Below are positions 18,123-28,266 of a DNA stretch of 59,267 nt, one piece after another (positions within the stretch are counted from its first letter, which is position 1; each line of letters opens with the position of its first letter). This DNA is from Blautia sp. (GTDB taxonomy: Bacteria > Bacillota > Clostridia > Lachnospirales > Lachnospiraceae). The position numbers were made by a program, and so were the translations under genes. The stretch is from assembly GCA_023667395.1 (NCBI GenBank), contig JAMPAC010000015.1:1-59267 (forward strand), given 5' to 3'. The notes under the pieces are model-generated. The model saw only the letters and a program-made list of their open reading frames with translations, searched no databases and was not told where the DNA came from.

Positions 18123-19271
18123 ATGAAAAAAGGACAAGAGCAATACCATTATAATATACCGGAATTGGAGGTCATCGACCTGGAAGACACCGAATCCTCC
18201 GCCGGGCTTTCAGCGGAGGATGGGCAGGAACAGGATGATATTCTTTCGTCTTCCGGACAGCCTGATTCCAAAAAGCGTTTTCCACATATCAATATACACA
18301 TTGTGCTCCTGGTCGTCTTTATTGCTTTCATAGTCGGAATCGCGTATAAGATCATGAATTTTGGCACATATGTGGATCTGGAGGAACTATTCAGGGACGG
18401 ACAGGGAACCTACGATGACACGCTGGACGGGATCCTGCCATTGATGGATGCCGACGGGCACCGTCTGGAGACCAATTACGACGACGGCCTTACCATTGTC
18501 GCTTTTGGGAATTCCCCATTCGCGGATGACAGGGATTCTGATGACAATCTTGTCAACATGATCAGGGAAATGACCGGAGCCACCGTTTACAACTGCTCCG
18601 TCAGCGGCAGTTATCTGGCCTCACAGAGCTCCCTCATCAACGGGGAAGATTCGCCCATGGATGTTTATACTTTCTATTGGCTCTCCCTCCTTACCACATC
18701 CCACAGGGACGCCATCCTGCGCAGTTATAATATGGCCAGGGAAAACCTGGGGGACAATGTGCCTCCCGATGCGGATGAAGTTGTCAACACCCTGTCCACC
18801 CTAGATTTTAACACGGTGGATGTGGTCGTCGTCATGTATGACGCCACGGATTATCTGCAGGGACACCAGATGTACAATGACCTGAACCGCACTGATATCG
18901 AACAGTTCACTGGCAATCTGGAAGCAGGAATTGAAATATTCCAGAATAATTATCCGCATATCCGTATCATCGTGCTGTCGCCGCCCTATGCCTTTTCCGA
19001 CCAGCTTGACGAACACGGGGACTATATCAGCAGCGATATCGCCAGATATGGCTGGGATGTCCTTTCCACCTACGTCATCAAGGAGTTCGATTCCTGCGCG
19101 TGGAGAAGCGTGACTTTTGTAGACAACCTTTACGGCACTATCACGGAAGATAACGCCCGCAAATACCTTGTTGACAATCTGCATCTGAATACCGCCGGCC
19201 GCCAAGAGATCGCCAAACGATTTGCGTATGCCTTATACTACTATGACCAGGATCAGATCAAGGATAAATGA
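18123..19271 (+). CDS. Membrane-anchored SGNH-hydrolase-like protein with altered GDS motif
   Basis: The 382-residue protein has an acidic cytoplasmic tail, one membrane segment at about 57-78 and an outer SGNH-like domain. Block I reads FGNSPFADD (Ser131) where most relatives have GDS. A possible block III lies at DATDY (240-244), and DNLHLN (351-356) supplies the Asp-His pair. Family members remove or transfer acyl groups on cell-surface glycans. It is a lone plus-strand gene between minus-strand operons, with GGAG 6 bases before the ATG. It ends 9 bases from the opposing gene. Related anchored SGNH proteins are at 29923-30795 and 42425-43858. The substrate is unknown. Confidence 0.75.
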   Translation: MKKGQEQYHYNIPELEVIDLEDTESSAGLSAEDGQEQDDILSSSGQPDSKKRFPHINIHIVLLVVFIAFIVGIAYKIMNFGTYVDLEELFRDGQGTYDDTLDGILPLMDADGHRLETNYDDGLTIVAFGNSPFADDRDSDDNLVNMIREMTGATVYNCSVSGSYLASQSSLINGEDSPMDVYTFYWLSLLTTSHRDAILRSYNMARENLGDNVPPDADEVVNTLSTLDFNTVDVVVVMYDATDYLQGHQMYNDLNRTDIEQFTGNLEAGIEIFQNNYPHIRIIVLSPPYAFSDQLDEHGDYISSDIARYGWDVLSTYVIKEFDSCAWRSVTFVDNLYGTITEDNARKYLVDNLHLNTAGRQEIAKRFAYALYYYDQDQIKDK

Positions 19272-19280
19272 GAACGGATA

Positions 19281-20042
19281 TCAGTATTCCAGGCTGAAAT
19301 CATTGTCCCTGTAGATCACATACCCGTCCGCCTGCCCGTGTACGCTCCATCCATACGCGGCAGGATCCCCAATGATGTCCTTATCCTCCGGCAGGATGAT
19401 ATAATGGCACACTTTCTCTTTCGTCAGCGGCGCCAGACGGCTCAGGTCAATGGTCTCTTTCTCCATCTCGCCCGGCAGCGCGCCCCAGACGCTCCAGCGA
19501 TCCACCGTCATCTCCCGCCCATAGGGCATACATATGGTGGGTTCATATTGCCGCACATACTGCACCATTTCCAACGGGAACGCCGCCCGTACTTCCCGTC
19601 CCGGCGCCACGATGGCATCACAGACATGCACCACGCTGTCCGGCATATGATACAGATTGTCCGCCTTCCGAAAGTTCGGATTCCTGTAGATATAGCTTCC
19701 GGAGAGCATGATCACCGCAGCAGCAGCCAGTGCGAACACAGTCCTGCCCTTGTCCGGGATCCTGACATAGAGCGTGACTGCGGCAAAGGCGACGGTCACG
19801 GTCACGGGCAGCAGCCACAGGATCCGGTAATAGATCTCATCACCCACCAGGCTGTACACCACCTTCGCAAACAGCGGGTTAAAAAACAGGATCAGCAGGA
19901 TTACGGGCACATACACAAACAGGATCCTGACATATTTTCTTTTCTCCTTCATCCACAGGTAAAGGATCGACAGCAGGTAAAGGATCATCACCAGTCCCGT
20001 GCCCATATACTCCCGGAAAAGATTTGCCACGATATTCCACAT
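19281..20042 (-). CDS. Membrane protein of unknown function, possible GT-C tail domain
   Basis: The 253-residue protein has about four hydrophobic helices in its first 130 residues and then a soluble, probably outer, domain of about 120 residues with the fragment CHYIILPEDKDII. It looks like the C-terminal half of a GT-C type membrane protein. It follows the DUF6077-like gene after 9 bases, so the two may act as one split enzyme. AGGAGG lies 4 bases before the ATG. I do not recognise a named family. Confidence 0.6.
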   Translation of the reverse strand: MWNIVANLFREYMGTGLVMILYLLSILYLWMKEKRKYVRILFVYVPVILLILFFNPLFAKVVYSLVGDEIYYRILWLLPVTVTVAFAAVTLYVRIPDKGRTVFALAAAAVIMLSGSYIYRNPNFRKADNLYHMPDSVVHVCDAIVAPGREVRAAFPLEMVQYVRQYEPTICMPYGREMTVDRWSVWGALPGEMEKETIDLSRLAPLTKEKVCHYIILPEDKDIIGDPAAYGWSVHGQADGYVIYRDNDFSLEY

Positions 20043-20051
20043 AAAACCTCC

Positions 20052-21116
20052 TTATTCCAGCAGAAGATATAAAACCGCATAGCATACGTCAGGCAGGCAG
20101 CACAGCGCCATGGGGATCAGTATCTTCCAGCACTTAAAGGCAATGGCCGCACACAGTCCCAGGACGCCTGTCAGCAGGCAGCACAACATGGCTCCCATGG
20201 TGCTGCACAGGGCGCCCGTGACAATAACAGCCGCCAGCAGCACATAATATTTCAGGGACACTTCCTCCCCTTTCTGCAGCAGCCTAAGCAGAACCAGAAA
20301 CAACAGCAGGAGCACAGGGATCACGATGCTGCCAAGCGCCGCCTTGCCCTGCCTGCTCCTGGCGATCATGAAATTTTCCACCGTATAAAAAGAATAATCC
20401 CCAAACAGAACCAGAAGTTCCGTGAAGATCAGGAACAGGGGCAGCCCGTCCTTTTTCTCCTCCAGCAGGATGCCTCCCAACAGATAGAACACGCCGTAAG
20501 TCATTGCTATCAGGACCACCGGGACCACCACATGGGCCATGGATACCGCCCGTATCCCCGTCACATCGGCCAGGTACGTGATCCAGATGGGAAACGGCGC
20601 CAGACCATGCCTGGCATCCAGTTCCGTGGTATATCCCGAATACGGATGCTTGCGGTACATTGTCTGGGCATCCTGGGTGATGGAAGAGATCGCCACGTAA
20701 AAAGCGTCGTCCCCATCCCCATAGGTCATCCTGACAGCCTGAACCAGCTGGAAGATCAGCAGCCCCCAGAATATCACCCACAACACAGCCTGCGCGGACT
20801 TCTTCCTGTCGGTTCCCCTGATCCGTGACACGGCGGAAACCGCTTTTCTGTTCCTGAACAACCGGAACACCGCCGCCAGCACGGCCACTGCCACCAGCAC
20901 ACTGTAACCGCCCGCGGCAAATATATAATCTGTCCCCAGCAGGATCATGGGCACGCAGATCAGCTGAAAACAGGCCCATAAAAAAATCTGTCCGCTGACC
21001 CACTGAAAGACCATTCCATGCATATTTTTATCCACACCCCGCCGGAACAGGCTGCCCACGATAACAGGTATCGCCAGCAGAAATATCGCCGCCAGGAAAA
21101 GTTGTAACACTGTCAC
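20052..21116 (-). CDS. Polytopic membrane protein, DUF6077-like
   Basis: The 354-residue, mostly hydrophobic protein has an outer-loop acidic motif in YGDGDDAFYVA and later GYTTELDARHGLAPFPIW, which I associate with DUF6077. Such proteins resemble GT-C glycosyltransferases. The start is GTG at 21116, overlapping the stop of the upstream gene as GTGA. Together with the next gene (19281-20042) it may form one transferase unit, because it ends without the soluble tail domain seen in its neighbours. Confidence 0.65.
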   Translation of the reverse strand: MTVLQLFLAAIFLLAIPVIVGSLFRRGVDKNMHGMVFQWVSGQIFLWACFQLICVPMILLGTDYIFAAGGYSVLVAVAVLAAVFRLFRNRKAVSAVSRIRGTDRKKSAQAVLWVIFWGLLIFQLVQAVRMTYGDGDDAFYVAISSITQDAQTMYRKHPYSGYTTELDARHGLAPFPIWITYLADVTGIRAVSMAHVVVPVVLIAMTYGVFYLLGGILLEEKKDGLPLFLIFTELLVLFGDYSFYTVENFMIARSRQGKAALGSIVIPVLLLLFLVLLRLLQKGEEVSLKYYVLLAAVIVTGALCSTMGAMLCCLLTGVLGLCAAIAFKCWKILIPMALCCLPDVCYAVLYLLLE

Positions 21117-22903
21117 TCTTCCACACCCTTTCTCATCACCAGGATCTCATCCCCATAAACGCCGGGATTGCGCATCATCATCTCTGCCATGCTGAAACCG
21201 TATTCTTCCGAGAGGATCGTCAGGACTTCCATTTCGTCCACCCCTCCCTTGACCAGCAGCACCACCTCGTCCAGTTCCGCAATGCTTTCCCTGTCCGTCC
21301 TGTTTTCCAGTTCTTCCAGCGTCAGGAGCAGCGTCCTGTCATATTGGGTAAATTCCAGCAGATTCTCATAATAGCCCACTCCGTCATAGATACAGATGCA
21401 GGGATGTTCCGCGTATGCCCCGGCGCACTTTCTCTGCAGATCGTATCCTTTATAGAGATAGCTTCCGTCATAATACACCAGATAAAACACCTGGAAGACC
21501 ACCAATATCTCACAGACGGTAAGCGTCAGCTTCCTGGTCAGCCTTTCCGGGTAGACTTCATGGATCTTTCCCAGGAATTGAAATACCGCCAGCATCAAAA
21601 TCAATGCCGCAAAGGGGAAAAGGGGCATGATGTAGCGGTCCACCAGATAAGGGGACATCCTGGCCGCCAGCAGGAAATAACCCGCCACAGGGAACAGGAG
21701 CATCCACCAGAATGCACGGTTTCCCCTTTTCCTGTCGCTGCCTGCGCCGTCAAGCGACACCCTTCCTTTTCTCCGGCTCCGCATGCCCGCCCACAGCACA
21801 GCCGCCAGCAGGATCACCAGGCAGAGTGAAAAATAACCGATGCCCCGGTCCAGCAGGATCCTGCCGAAAGCCAGCAGGCGCGTGCCGTATCCCGACAGTC
21901 CCCGGGACAGATTCCCCAGCGCCTCCACCCCCCTGCCGCTGGAAAACACGTCCGCGATGGCAAAGGGAAACGCCAGCACTCCCACCAGGGCGGCGACCGC
22001 CATGGAACGCACGAAGCAGAACAGTTCCCTCCTGCGCCCCTCCTTTCCCAGGCACACGCTGACCACAGCGGCCAGCAGCAGGCAGTAAAACAGGAAATAA
22101 TACTGCGTCCAGAACCCCAGCATGGTGACCAGGATCAGCCTGCCGTTCTTCCTGTCAAAGGAGGCGTCCTGCCATTTTTTCCATATCAGGTAAAAGTACA
22201 GCACGCACCAAAGCGTCAGCACCCCGTACATACGGATCAGCAGCACCGTCACCTGCGCCCCCGTGGACAGTCCGTAAAAGAGCGCCGTCATCAGCCCCAG
22301 CCTGCGCCCCTCTTTCCCCAGGCCAAGCCCCGGTGCCGTCATGCGGCATATCCTGTACAGCAGCGCCATGACCCACAGAACCGCAGCCATATTGATCACG
22401 CAGCCCATCCACGGGGAAATCCTGCCCTGAAACAGGGAAGATACCGTGTGCAGCAACATAAAATGCAGGGGCGGATGATTGTCGTCCTTGACATTAAAAT
22501 AAACCGACAGATAGTGAAAGGCGTCCCCCCGCCCCACGGTGATATAATCCTGAAACTGCTCCGAAGTGATCCACACCGGCTCCTCATAAACATCCGCGGT
22601 ATATGTCAAAAGCTTACTGTTCCCACGGTTCTCCAGCACATCTTTCACCGTGTCCGCCAGATTGCCCACCGTCTCTCCAAAGGTTCCGCCGTCTATCTCA
22701 TTGTGCACGAATTTGGCCAGCCGCCCCTCCGGCTGGGTGGGCACGATCCAGGGGTTAAATTCCGCGTTGGCCAGTTCAAAGCTGAGCAGTTCATCCATGT
22801 GATAGCCCTGCTTGCACGACACAAAAAAGCAGAACACTGCCGCACAGACCAGCGTCACCAGGATCTCATATGCGTTTTCCTTTATTTTTTTTCCCATTTT
22901 CAT
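21113..22903 (-). CDS. GT-C membrane glycosyltransferase, GT39/PMT-like
   Basis: This protein of about 596 residues has many membrane helices. HMDELLSFELA sits after the first helix and DDNHPPLHFMLLH follows further on; these Asp-Glu and His-Pro-Pro-Leu motifs are typical of the PMT/ArnT group, which transfers sugars from polyprenyl phosphate outside the membrane. The C-terminal soluble part (about the last 130 residues) has DRTLLLTLEEL. I chose the ATG at 22903 with GGAAAG 8 bases upstream; an ATG at 22909 and a GTG at 22948 are also in frame. It starts about 50 bases after the preceding gene's stop. Confidence 0.75.
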   Translation of the reverse strand: MKMGKKIKENAYEILVTLVCAAVFCFFVSCKQGYHMDELLSFELANAEFNPWIVPTQPEGRLAKFVHNEIDGGTFGETVGNLADTVKDVLENRGNSKLLTYTADVYEEPVWITSEQFQDYITVGRGDAFHYLSVYFNVKDDNHPPLHFMLLHTVSSLFQGRISPWMGCVINMAAVLWVMALLYRICRMTAPGLGLGKEGRRLGLMTALFYGLSTGAQVTVLLIRMYGVLTLWCVLYFYLIWKKWQDASFDRKNGRLILVTMLGFWTQYYFLFYCLLLAAVVSVCLGKEGRRRELFCFVRSMAVAALVGVLAFPFAIADVFSSGRGVEALGNLSRGLSGYGTRLLAFGRILLDRGIGYFSLCLVILLAAVLWAGMRSRRKGRVSLDGAGSDRKRGNRAFWWMLLFPVAGYFLLAARMSPYLVDRYIMPLFPFAALILMLAVFQFLGKIHEVYPERLTRKLTLTVCEILVVFQVFYLVYYDGSYLYKGYDLQRKCAGAYAEHPCICIYDGVGYYENLLEFTQYDRTLLLTLEELENRTDRESIAELDEVVLLVKGGVDEMEVLTILSEEYGFSMAEMMMRNPGVYGDEILVMRKGVEE

Positions 22904-22954
22904 AACCATATCTTTCCACAACCTGAAATTCCTGGCAACGCCGGACACCAGGTC

Positions 22955-24733
22955 TTACTGTGTGTCCGTGCCAGCCGGTTCCGGCGCTACCCTGTAGATA
23001 TAGAGCCGGTAATAACTGCCCTCCGTCTCCAGCGGGGTCTCGTTCATCAGGATCAGCCCCTGCTCCTCCCCGTTGGCTATATACGCGGCGGACAACAGAT
23101 AATCGCCGCCCATTTCTTTCAGCGCGCCTGCGTCCAGGCGGTAATCCTGAAAATAAAAGCCGCCCTTTTCTATGGTGTAGTATCCGGGACATTCCGAACT
23201 GAACAGATAGCATCTGTTTCCCCAGCCGTCAAAATATTCTTTCAGATAATCGCTGCGCTCCAGTTCCGGCGCCAGGATACGCCGGAATCCATGCTTGTAG
23301 TCCGCCGGATAATTGTTGGAATAACCGTCCAGGCAGTAAAAGCCATGATACAGCGCCGCCGCCGGGTCTATCCCCAGGCTGACCACCCTGTAGTCTGACT
23401 GCCCCAGCCCCTCCGTCTGCCGCAGGAACGCTTCCGCCTGTTCCATGACGCCGACGGCATAGTAATCCCTGAAACTCAGCAGGCCGTAGTCCGGGTTCCG
23501 AAGCTTCTGGATATTGGACTTGACGTCTCCCGCCAACAGGATCTGGATTCCTGTCACTGCAGCGGCGCAGCCGCAGACCGCGCCCAGCAGGATCCCCGCC
23601 GCTTTTTTCTCCGGGTGCCGCAGAAGTTCCAGACAGATCATCGCCCCGCAGGCAAATGCCAGGTACCAGAACGTGGGAGAGATCCACAGCAGCCTGTCCA
23701 CCTGAAAGGCTCCCAGCGCCGCCAGCCGTTTTCTAAAGAACAGACCTGCCCCGCTGTCCCAGAACGCCGCCATAGTCGCAAGAAACAGATTCCACAGCAG
23801 GCAGATGCCGATCACCCGCTGGAGCCGTCTCACCCGCTCTCCCCGCAGGACGACCCCTGCCGCCAGGGCAGCCAGCGTGACCGCCAGCAGGAAAATATGA
23901 TAATCCCCGCTATGCTGTCCGCCTCTGGTGAGATTCTGCCACAGCGTCCGGAAAAAGGGCGACGCCCCCAGGACATATTCCGACTTATGGGATACCGGCG
24001 CGTCCCTCATCCCCAGAAGTTCCCCCAGCAGACGGCTGTTTTCCGCCATATAGACCCCCAGGAGGAGCAGCCACGCTCCCAGAAATGCCGGCGCCCGCTC
24101 CCGCTGTTTCCGGAAAAGCCAGAACAGCCAAACCAGCCCCATTCCCAACAGGCCAAATCCCACCAGAACCAGGGAGGAAGTCAGCGCATAACACGCCACA
24201 TACATGTAAGATACCGCCATATGACGCTTCTTTCCCAGCTGCAGGACGCACCAGAACAGCAGCGGGATCCCATATTGGGACAGTCCGTACACGGGCAGGA
24301 AAGGAAGATACGCGAATAAGACCGCCGCCGCCATGGCGATCCCCTCCTGCACATCGAACTCCCTGGCCAGCAGATACATCCCCAGATACCCTGTAAGGCT
24401 CCCGATCATCTGCATGCACAGCAGCGCCGCGAAATAATGCCCCGTCAGGAACAGAAGCACAAATCCCGGGGCAGGCATGGTCAGGGCCGTCTTGGACACG
24501 CCTCCCATAAATTCCGGAAGAATATCCCCCTGAAACAGATGCCTTGCCTGTATGATATAAGCGATCAGTTCTCCGTCCAGCTGGTCATGATAGTTAAAAA
24601 TGGCGTCCTCCCCCAACAGCAGGTACGGAACCGCCATAACCGCCACGGCGGCCAGCCCCAGGAAAAACCACATCTTATGCTGTTGGCTTTCGGATCTGTT
24701 CTGGCCACTCACCTTATATGTCCCTTTCCCCAT
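22955..24733 (-). CDS. Polytopic membrane protein, DUF6044-like (paralogue 1)
   Basis: This protein of about 592 residues has an early outer motif FNYHDQLDGELI followed by a conserved ARHLFQGD block, many helices, and a soluble C-terminal domain with GFYCLDGYSNNYP. The same order of motifs is in the gene at 37168-38928 (HDQLDE, ARHLFEG, GFYTVDGYSNNYP), so the two are paralogues. I place it near DUF6044, a GT-C-like family of unknown function. The start is uncertain: ATG at 24733 overlaps the upstream stop, while GTG at 24712 follows it with AAAGGG 9 bases ahead. Confidence 0.7.
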   Translation of the reverse strand: MGKGTYKVSGQNRSESQQHKMWFFLGLAAVAVMAVPYLLLGEDAIFNYHDQLDGELIAYIIQARHLFQGDILPEFMGGVSKTALTMPAPGFVLLFLTGHYFAALLCMQMIGSLTGYLGMYLLAREFDVQEGIAMAAAVLFAYLPFLPVYGLSQYGIPLLFWCVLQLGKKRHMAVSYMYVACYALTSSLVLVGFGLLGMGLVWLFWLFRKQRERAPAFLGAWLLLLGVYMAENSRLLGELLGMRDAPVSHKSEYVLGASPFFRTLWQNLTRGGQHSGDYHIFLLAVTLAALAAGVVLRGERVRRLQRVIGICLLWNLFLATMAAFWDSGAGLFFRKRLAALGAFQVDRLLWISPTFWYLAFACGAMICLELLRHPEKKAAGILLGAVCGCAAAVTGIQILLAGDVKSNIQKLRNPDYGLLSFRDYYAVGVMEQAEAFLRQTEGLGQSDYRVVSLGIDPAAALYHGFYCLDGYSNNYPADYKHGFRRILAPELERSDYLKEYFDGWGNRCYLFSSECPGYYTIEKGGFYFQDYRLDAGALKEMGGDYLLSAAYIANGEEQGLILMNETPLETEGSYYRLYIYRVAPEPAGTDTQ

Positions 24734-26159
24734 TCTCCGCCAGACGCGGTTTGATCGCCGTCCCCTGCGCAAATAACAACACCGACCATGCCATCCACAG
24801 CTGATCGGTCAGCGCCGTATTCTTATAATCCTGCATACCCGCTCCCCGCATGGTGTACCAGAGCATCATCGCCCCCGCCACGGTCAGGAAGCAAAACACA
24901 ATCCCAGCAGCAGTCTTCTTTTCCGCAGGACTGCTGCCCAATGACCGGATTACCTGCAGCAGCGCCGTCAATCCCGCCGCCGCAACGAACCACCAGCAGC
25001 CATAATCCATGTATTTTCCGGACAATTGCGGCGTATGCTCCAGAAAAAAATCATAATTCCTGCTGCTGCAAGTATCATAACACTTTCCCGACAGAAAACG
25101 CTGCAGAAACGCGGGGGACGCGCCATAAGCCAGAATATCCCACATGATCTCCCTCTCAATGACCGGTTTATGTCGCGCCCATGCGGTTTCTATCAGCGTG
25201 ATATAACATGTGTCAGCCTGCTGCCTGGTCATGGCTCCCTCCGCTATGGCCTGCTCCATGGCCGGGAAAAAGAGACGATCCATCTCATCCGCGTATCTTG
25301 CGGTTTCCAGGATGGTTTCCTCATTCACATAGGGATCCACCAGTTCGATCCAGCTGTCGTATTCCTGCAGGATGCTGGACCACGCGATCCGCTGCGTCAG
25401 GATCATCAGGGGCGTTTTCTGCACCCGCCCCCAGGCTCCCTCCGTCTGGGTCAGACTGTGGATTCCCAGGATCATGCCCAGGAAAGCGGCAGTCAGCAGC
25501 AGACCGTAACATTTCATCTTCCCGCGCCCTTTCCACTGACACCATAAGCAAACGCCGGACATTGCCACGGGCAATGCCCCCAGCCAGAGATATTCCGGCA
25601 GCAGCAACGCCAGCGCCAGCCAGCACAGGCACAGTCCGGCAAGTCTTTTTAAAGTACGTTTTTCCGGCCTCTTTATTGCCTCCGCCAGCAGGGACAGTTC
25701 CAACAGCATCAGGGAAGCCGCGAAAGAACAGGGCAGGATCGCCATATGGCACTGCATCACAAGGGGCATTGTCATAAGGGCGAAGCTTCCCCATATCTCT
25801 TTCCATTTTTCCCCATGCCGGAAGACATGGAGAAAACGCCATGCCGCGACATAAGCCGCCGCCAGCTGTACCACATAGACAATATAATGATTTCTTCCCG
25901 TCACCCACAGGAAAAGCGGGTACAGGATCCCCGTGCGCCCGTCACAGCGCAGCGTCCGGCTGATCCGCATGTAAAAAAGACTGTCCTCAAACTGCGGCAC
26001 ATGGGAAAAATTACAGCACATCCAGACCATTCCCAGAACGATCTGAATGCTGACGCCTATGAACAGAACGCCCCTTAATACGGCGGAAACCGGTTCTGTC
26101 ACTTTTTGTACGCTCACTCTACTTTTCACCGTTCTCACTTTCCCCGACGCCAATGCCAT
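24714..26159 (-). CDS. Polytopic membrane protein, probable glycosyltransferase-like
   Basis: The 481-residue protein has about ten hydrophobic segments and the early outer sequence PQFEDSLFYMRISRTL, whose acidic residues sit where GT-C enzymes carry their catalytic Asp/Glu. I do not recognise a named family. The ATG at 26159 shares one base with the wecE stop (TAATG), so translation is coupled. The longer open frame to 26435 is antisense shadow of wecE. Confidence 0.6.
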   Translation of the reverse strand: MALASGKVRTVKSRVSVQKVTEPVSAVLRGVLFIGVSIQIVLGMVWMCCNFSHVPQFEDSLFYMRISRTLRCDGRTGILYPLFLWVTGRNHYIVYVVQLAAAYVAAWRFLHVFRHGEKWKEIWGSFALMTMPLVMQCHMAILPCSFAASLMLLELSLLAEAIKRPEKRTLKRLAGLCLCWLALALLLPEYLWLGALPVAMSGVCLWCQWKGRGKMKCYGLLLTAAFLGMILGIHSLTQTEGAWGRVQKTPLMILTQRIAWSSILQEYDSWIELVDPYVNEETILETARYADEMDRLFFPAMEQAIAEGAMTRQQADTCYITLIETAWARHKPVIEREIMWDILAYGASPAFLQRFLSGKCYDTCSSRNYDFFLEHTPQLSGKYMDYGCWWFVAAAGLTALLQVIRSLGSSPAEKKTAAGIVFCFLTVAGAMMLWYTMRGAGMQDYKNTALTDQLWMAWSVLLFAQGTAIKPRLAENGERDI

Positions 26160-27286
26160 TACAGATAAAACTTCTTTACCCTGTCGCAGATCTCGTCCAC
26201 CTGCTCCAGCGTCAGTCCGTAGTACATGGGCAGGCGGGCAAGACGCTCGCTTTCTTTTGTGGTATATCTGTCCTCCCCGTGGAACCGCCCGAACTTCTGT
26301 CCCGCAGGAGCGGTATGCAGGGGGACGTAATGGAATACCGAGAGGATCCCGTTCTCTTTCATATAGGCGAGGAACGCCGTCCTCTCTTTCAGATCCGCCG
26401 CTTTGATATAGAACATGTGGGCATTGTGCACACAATGCCCCGGAACCGTGGGGAGTTCGATCTTCCCTGCCTCCACAAGGGGTGTCAGGTTCTCCCGGTA
26501 ACGGTTCCAGAGCGCAAGACGCGATTCATTGATCTGATCCGCTATCTCCAGCTGGGCATAGAGATAAGCCGCGTTCATATCGCTGGGCAGATAAGAGGAA
26601 CCGTAGTTGACCCAGGTATACTTATCGATCTGTCCCCGGAAATATTTGCTGCGGTTGGTTCCTTTCTCGCGGATGATCTCCGCCGCCTCCACATCCTTTT
26701 CATCCCGTATCAGCAGCGCGCCGCCCTCGCCCATACTGTAATTCTTCGTCTCATGGAAGCTGAAGCATCCGAAATCCCCGATGGTTCCCAGCGCCTGTCC
26801 CTTGTAGGAGGACATAATACCCTGGGCCGCATCCTCGATCACCACAAGGTGATGCCGCCGGGCGATATCCATGATGGCGTCCATCTCACAGGCAACCCCT
26901 GCGTAATGGACGGGCACGATGGCGCGGGTCTTCTCCGTAACGGCGTCCTCGATCAGCTTCTCGTCGATGTTCATGGTATCAGGCCGGATGTCCACGAACA
27001 CAGGCGTTGCGCCCCGGAGCACAAAAGCGTCCGCCGTGGACACAAAGGTATAGGCGGGCATGATCACCTCATCCCCGGGCTGGATCTCCGCAAGCAGCGC
27101 GGCAAGTTCCGTGGCATGGGTGCAGGAGGTGGTGAGCAGGCACTTGGCAGTTCCCGTCCTCGCCTCGATCCACTGGCTGCACTTATGGGTATAAGCGCCG
27201 TCGCCGCAGATCTTCTGATTTTTTACACATTCCTGGATGTAATCCGCCGCCTTTTCCACATAGGGCGGAACATTAAAATTTATCAT
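26159..27286 (-). CDS. wecE: dTDP-4-amino-4,6-dideoxygalactose transaminase (WecE/RffA type)
   Basis: The 375-residue PLP enzyme of the DegT/DnrJ/EryC1 family matches E. coli WecE closely from memory. Shared blocks include CGDGAYT, GDEVIMPAYTFVSTA, IVPVHYAGVACEMD, the PLP lysine in FHETKNYSMGEGGA, and GEDRYTTKESERLARLP. It transaminates the 4-keto group of dTDP-4-keto-6-deoxyglucose made by RfbB. The family normally reads N-Y-x-x-G-G-E-G-G; here one Gly is missing. It follows the GtrB-like GT2 gene after 8 bases. The amino group is probably acetylated later, for example by the GNAT at 46657-47193. Confidence 0.92.
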   Translation of the reverse strand: MINFNVPPYVEKAADYIQECVKNQKICGDGAYTHKCSQWIEARTGTAKCLLTTSCTHATELAALLAEIQPGDEVIMPAYTFVSTADAFVLRGATPVFVDIRPDTMNIDEKLIEDAVTEKTRAIVPVHYAGVACEMDAIMDIARRHHLVVIEDAAQGIMSSYKGQALGTIGDFGCFSFHETKNYSMGEGGALLIRDEKDVEAAEIIREKGTNRSKYFRGQIDKYTWVNYGSSYLPSDMNAAYLYAQLEIADQINESRLALWNRYRENLTPLVEAGKIELPTVPGHCVHNAHMFYIKAADLKERTAFLAYMKENGILSVFHYVPLHTAPAGQKFGRFHGEDRYTTKESERLARLPMYYGLTLEQVDEICDRVKKFYL

Positions 27287-27294
27287 ATCGATCC

Positions 27295-28260
27295 CTAACC
27301 TTTCCGTTCTTTTTTCCAGGCGCCCGTAACCGAGCCCCGCACATTGTCCGTTACCCTGCTGATGATATATTTGGGCCGTCCTTTCACTTCCTCATAGATC
27401 CTGGCGATATAGTGGCCGATGACGCCCATGCTCAGCATCAGCAGCCCGCCTATGATCAGGAGCAGGAGGATCACCGTGGTAAATCCCTCCACCGCCGTGC
27501 CCATCAGGAATTTGACCAACGTCTGTACCGCCAGCACCACGCTGAACAGCAGGAACACCATGCCCACAACGGTGACCATCTGCAGCGGCAGGGTGCTGAA
27601 TGAAGTGGCGTTGGTCACCGCATATTTCATCAGACTCCAGAAAGACCACTTGCTCTCCCCGTACTGCCTTTCCTGCACCTCATACTGTATGGTTTCCGTC
27701 CTGAACCCCGCCCAGAAAGTCAGGGCCCGGAAAAAGGTATTGCGTTCCGGCAGTTCCAGCAGCACGTTCACTACTTTCCTGTCCAGCAGTTTATAGTCGG
27801 AGGATGAATTCATATCCATCTTGATCAGTCCGCTCATGACCTTGTAAAAAAGGCCTGCAGACAGCTTATGGAACAGGCTCTCTTTTCCCCGGCTGATCTT
27901 GATGCCCTCCACCACTTCCACCCCCTCCTGCCACAGCTTCCACATCTGCGGAATCACTTCCGGGGGATGCTGCAGGTCGCAGTCCATCACGATCACCGCG
28001 TCTCCGGTGGTCAGTTCCAGTCCTGCAAAGATACCTGCTTCCTTTCCAAAATTGCGGCTGAATTCCGCTCCCCTGATCCGGGGATCGGCCGCCGCCGCTT
28101 TCAGGATCTCGTCGTAAGTGCCGTCTTTGGAACCGTCGCTGATGAACACCAGTTCATAATCGATCCCCTTTTCCGACAGCAGCCCCGACAGGACTTTTGC
28201 CGTGTTGGCAATATTCTGTTCCTCATTATAAGCCGGCAGGACTATAGATAATAATGCCAC
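27295..28260 (-). CDS. Polyprenyl-phosphate GT2 glycosyltransferase (GtrB/DPM type)
   Basis: The 321-residue protein has an N-terminal GT2 domain (LSIVLPAYNEEQN, FSRNFGKEAGIFAGL, VMDCDLQHPPEVI) and two C-terminal membrane helices (about 230-250 and 265-285). This is the layout of GtrB, which loads glucose or a similar sugar onto undecaprenyl phosphate. It follows a Glucos_trans_II protein, a natural user of such a donor. The start is GTG at 28260 with GGGAGG 6 bases upstream; the upstream open frame only reads the hairpin repeat. Confidence 0.88.
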   Translation of the reverse strand: MALLSIVLPAYNEEQNIANTAKVLSGLLSEKGIDYELVFISDGSKDGTYDEILKAAAADPRIRGAEFSRNFGKEAGIFAGLELTTGDAVIVMDCDLQHPPEVIPQMWKLWQEGVEVVEGIKISRGKESLFHKLSAGLFYKVMSGLIKMDMNSSSDYKLLDRKVVNVLLELPERNTFFRALTFWAGFRTETIQYEVQERQYGESKWSFWSLMKYAVTNATSFSTLPLQMVTVVGMVFLLFSVVLAVQTLVKFLMGTAVEGFTTVILLLLIIGGLLMLSMGVIGHYIARIYEEVKGRPKYIISRVTDNVRGSVTGAWKKERKG

Positions 28261-28266
28261 GTTGTT

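Noticed and set aside
26160-26435. N-terminal extension of the membrane protein gene at 24714
   Set aside because: It lies wholly inside wecE in another frame; the ATG at 26159 overlaps the wecE stop as TAATG and gives a normal membrane-protein start.
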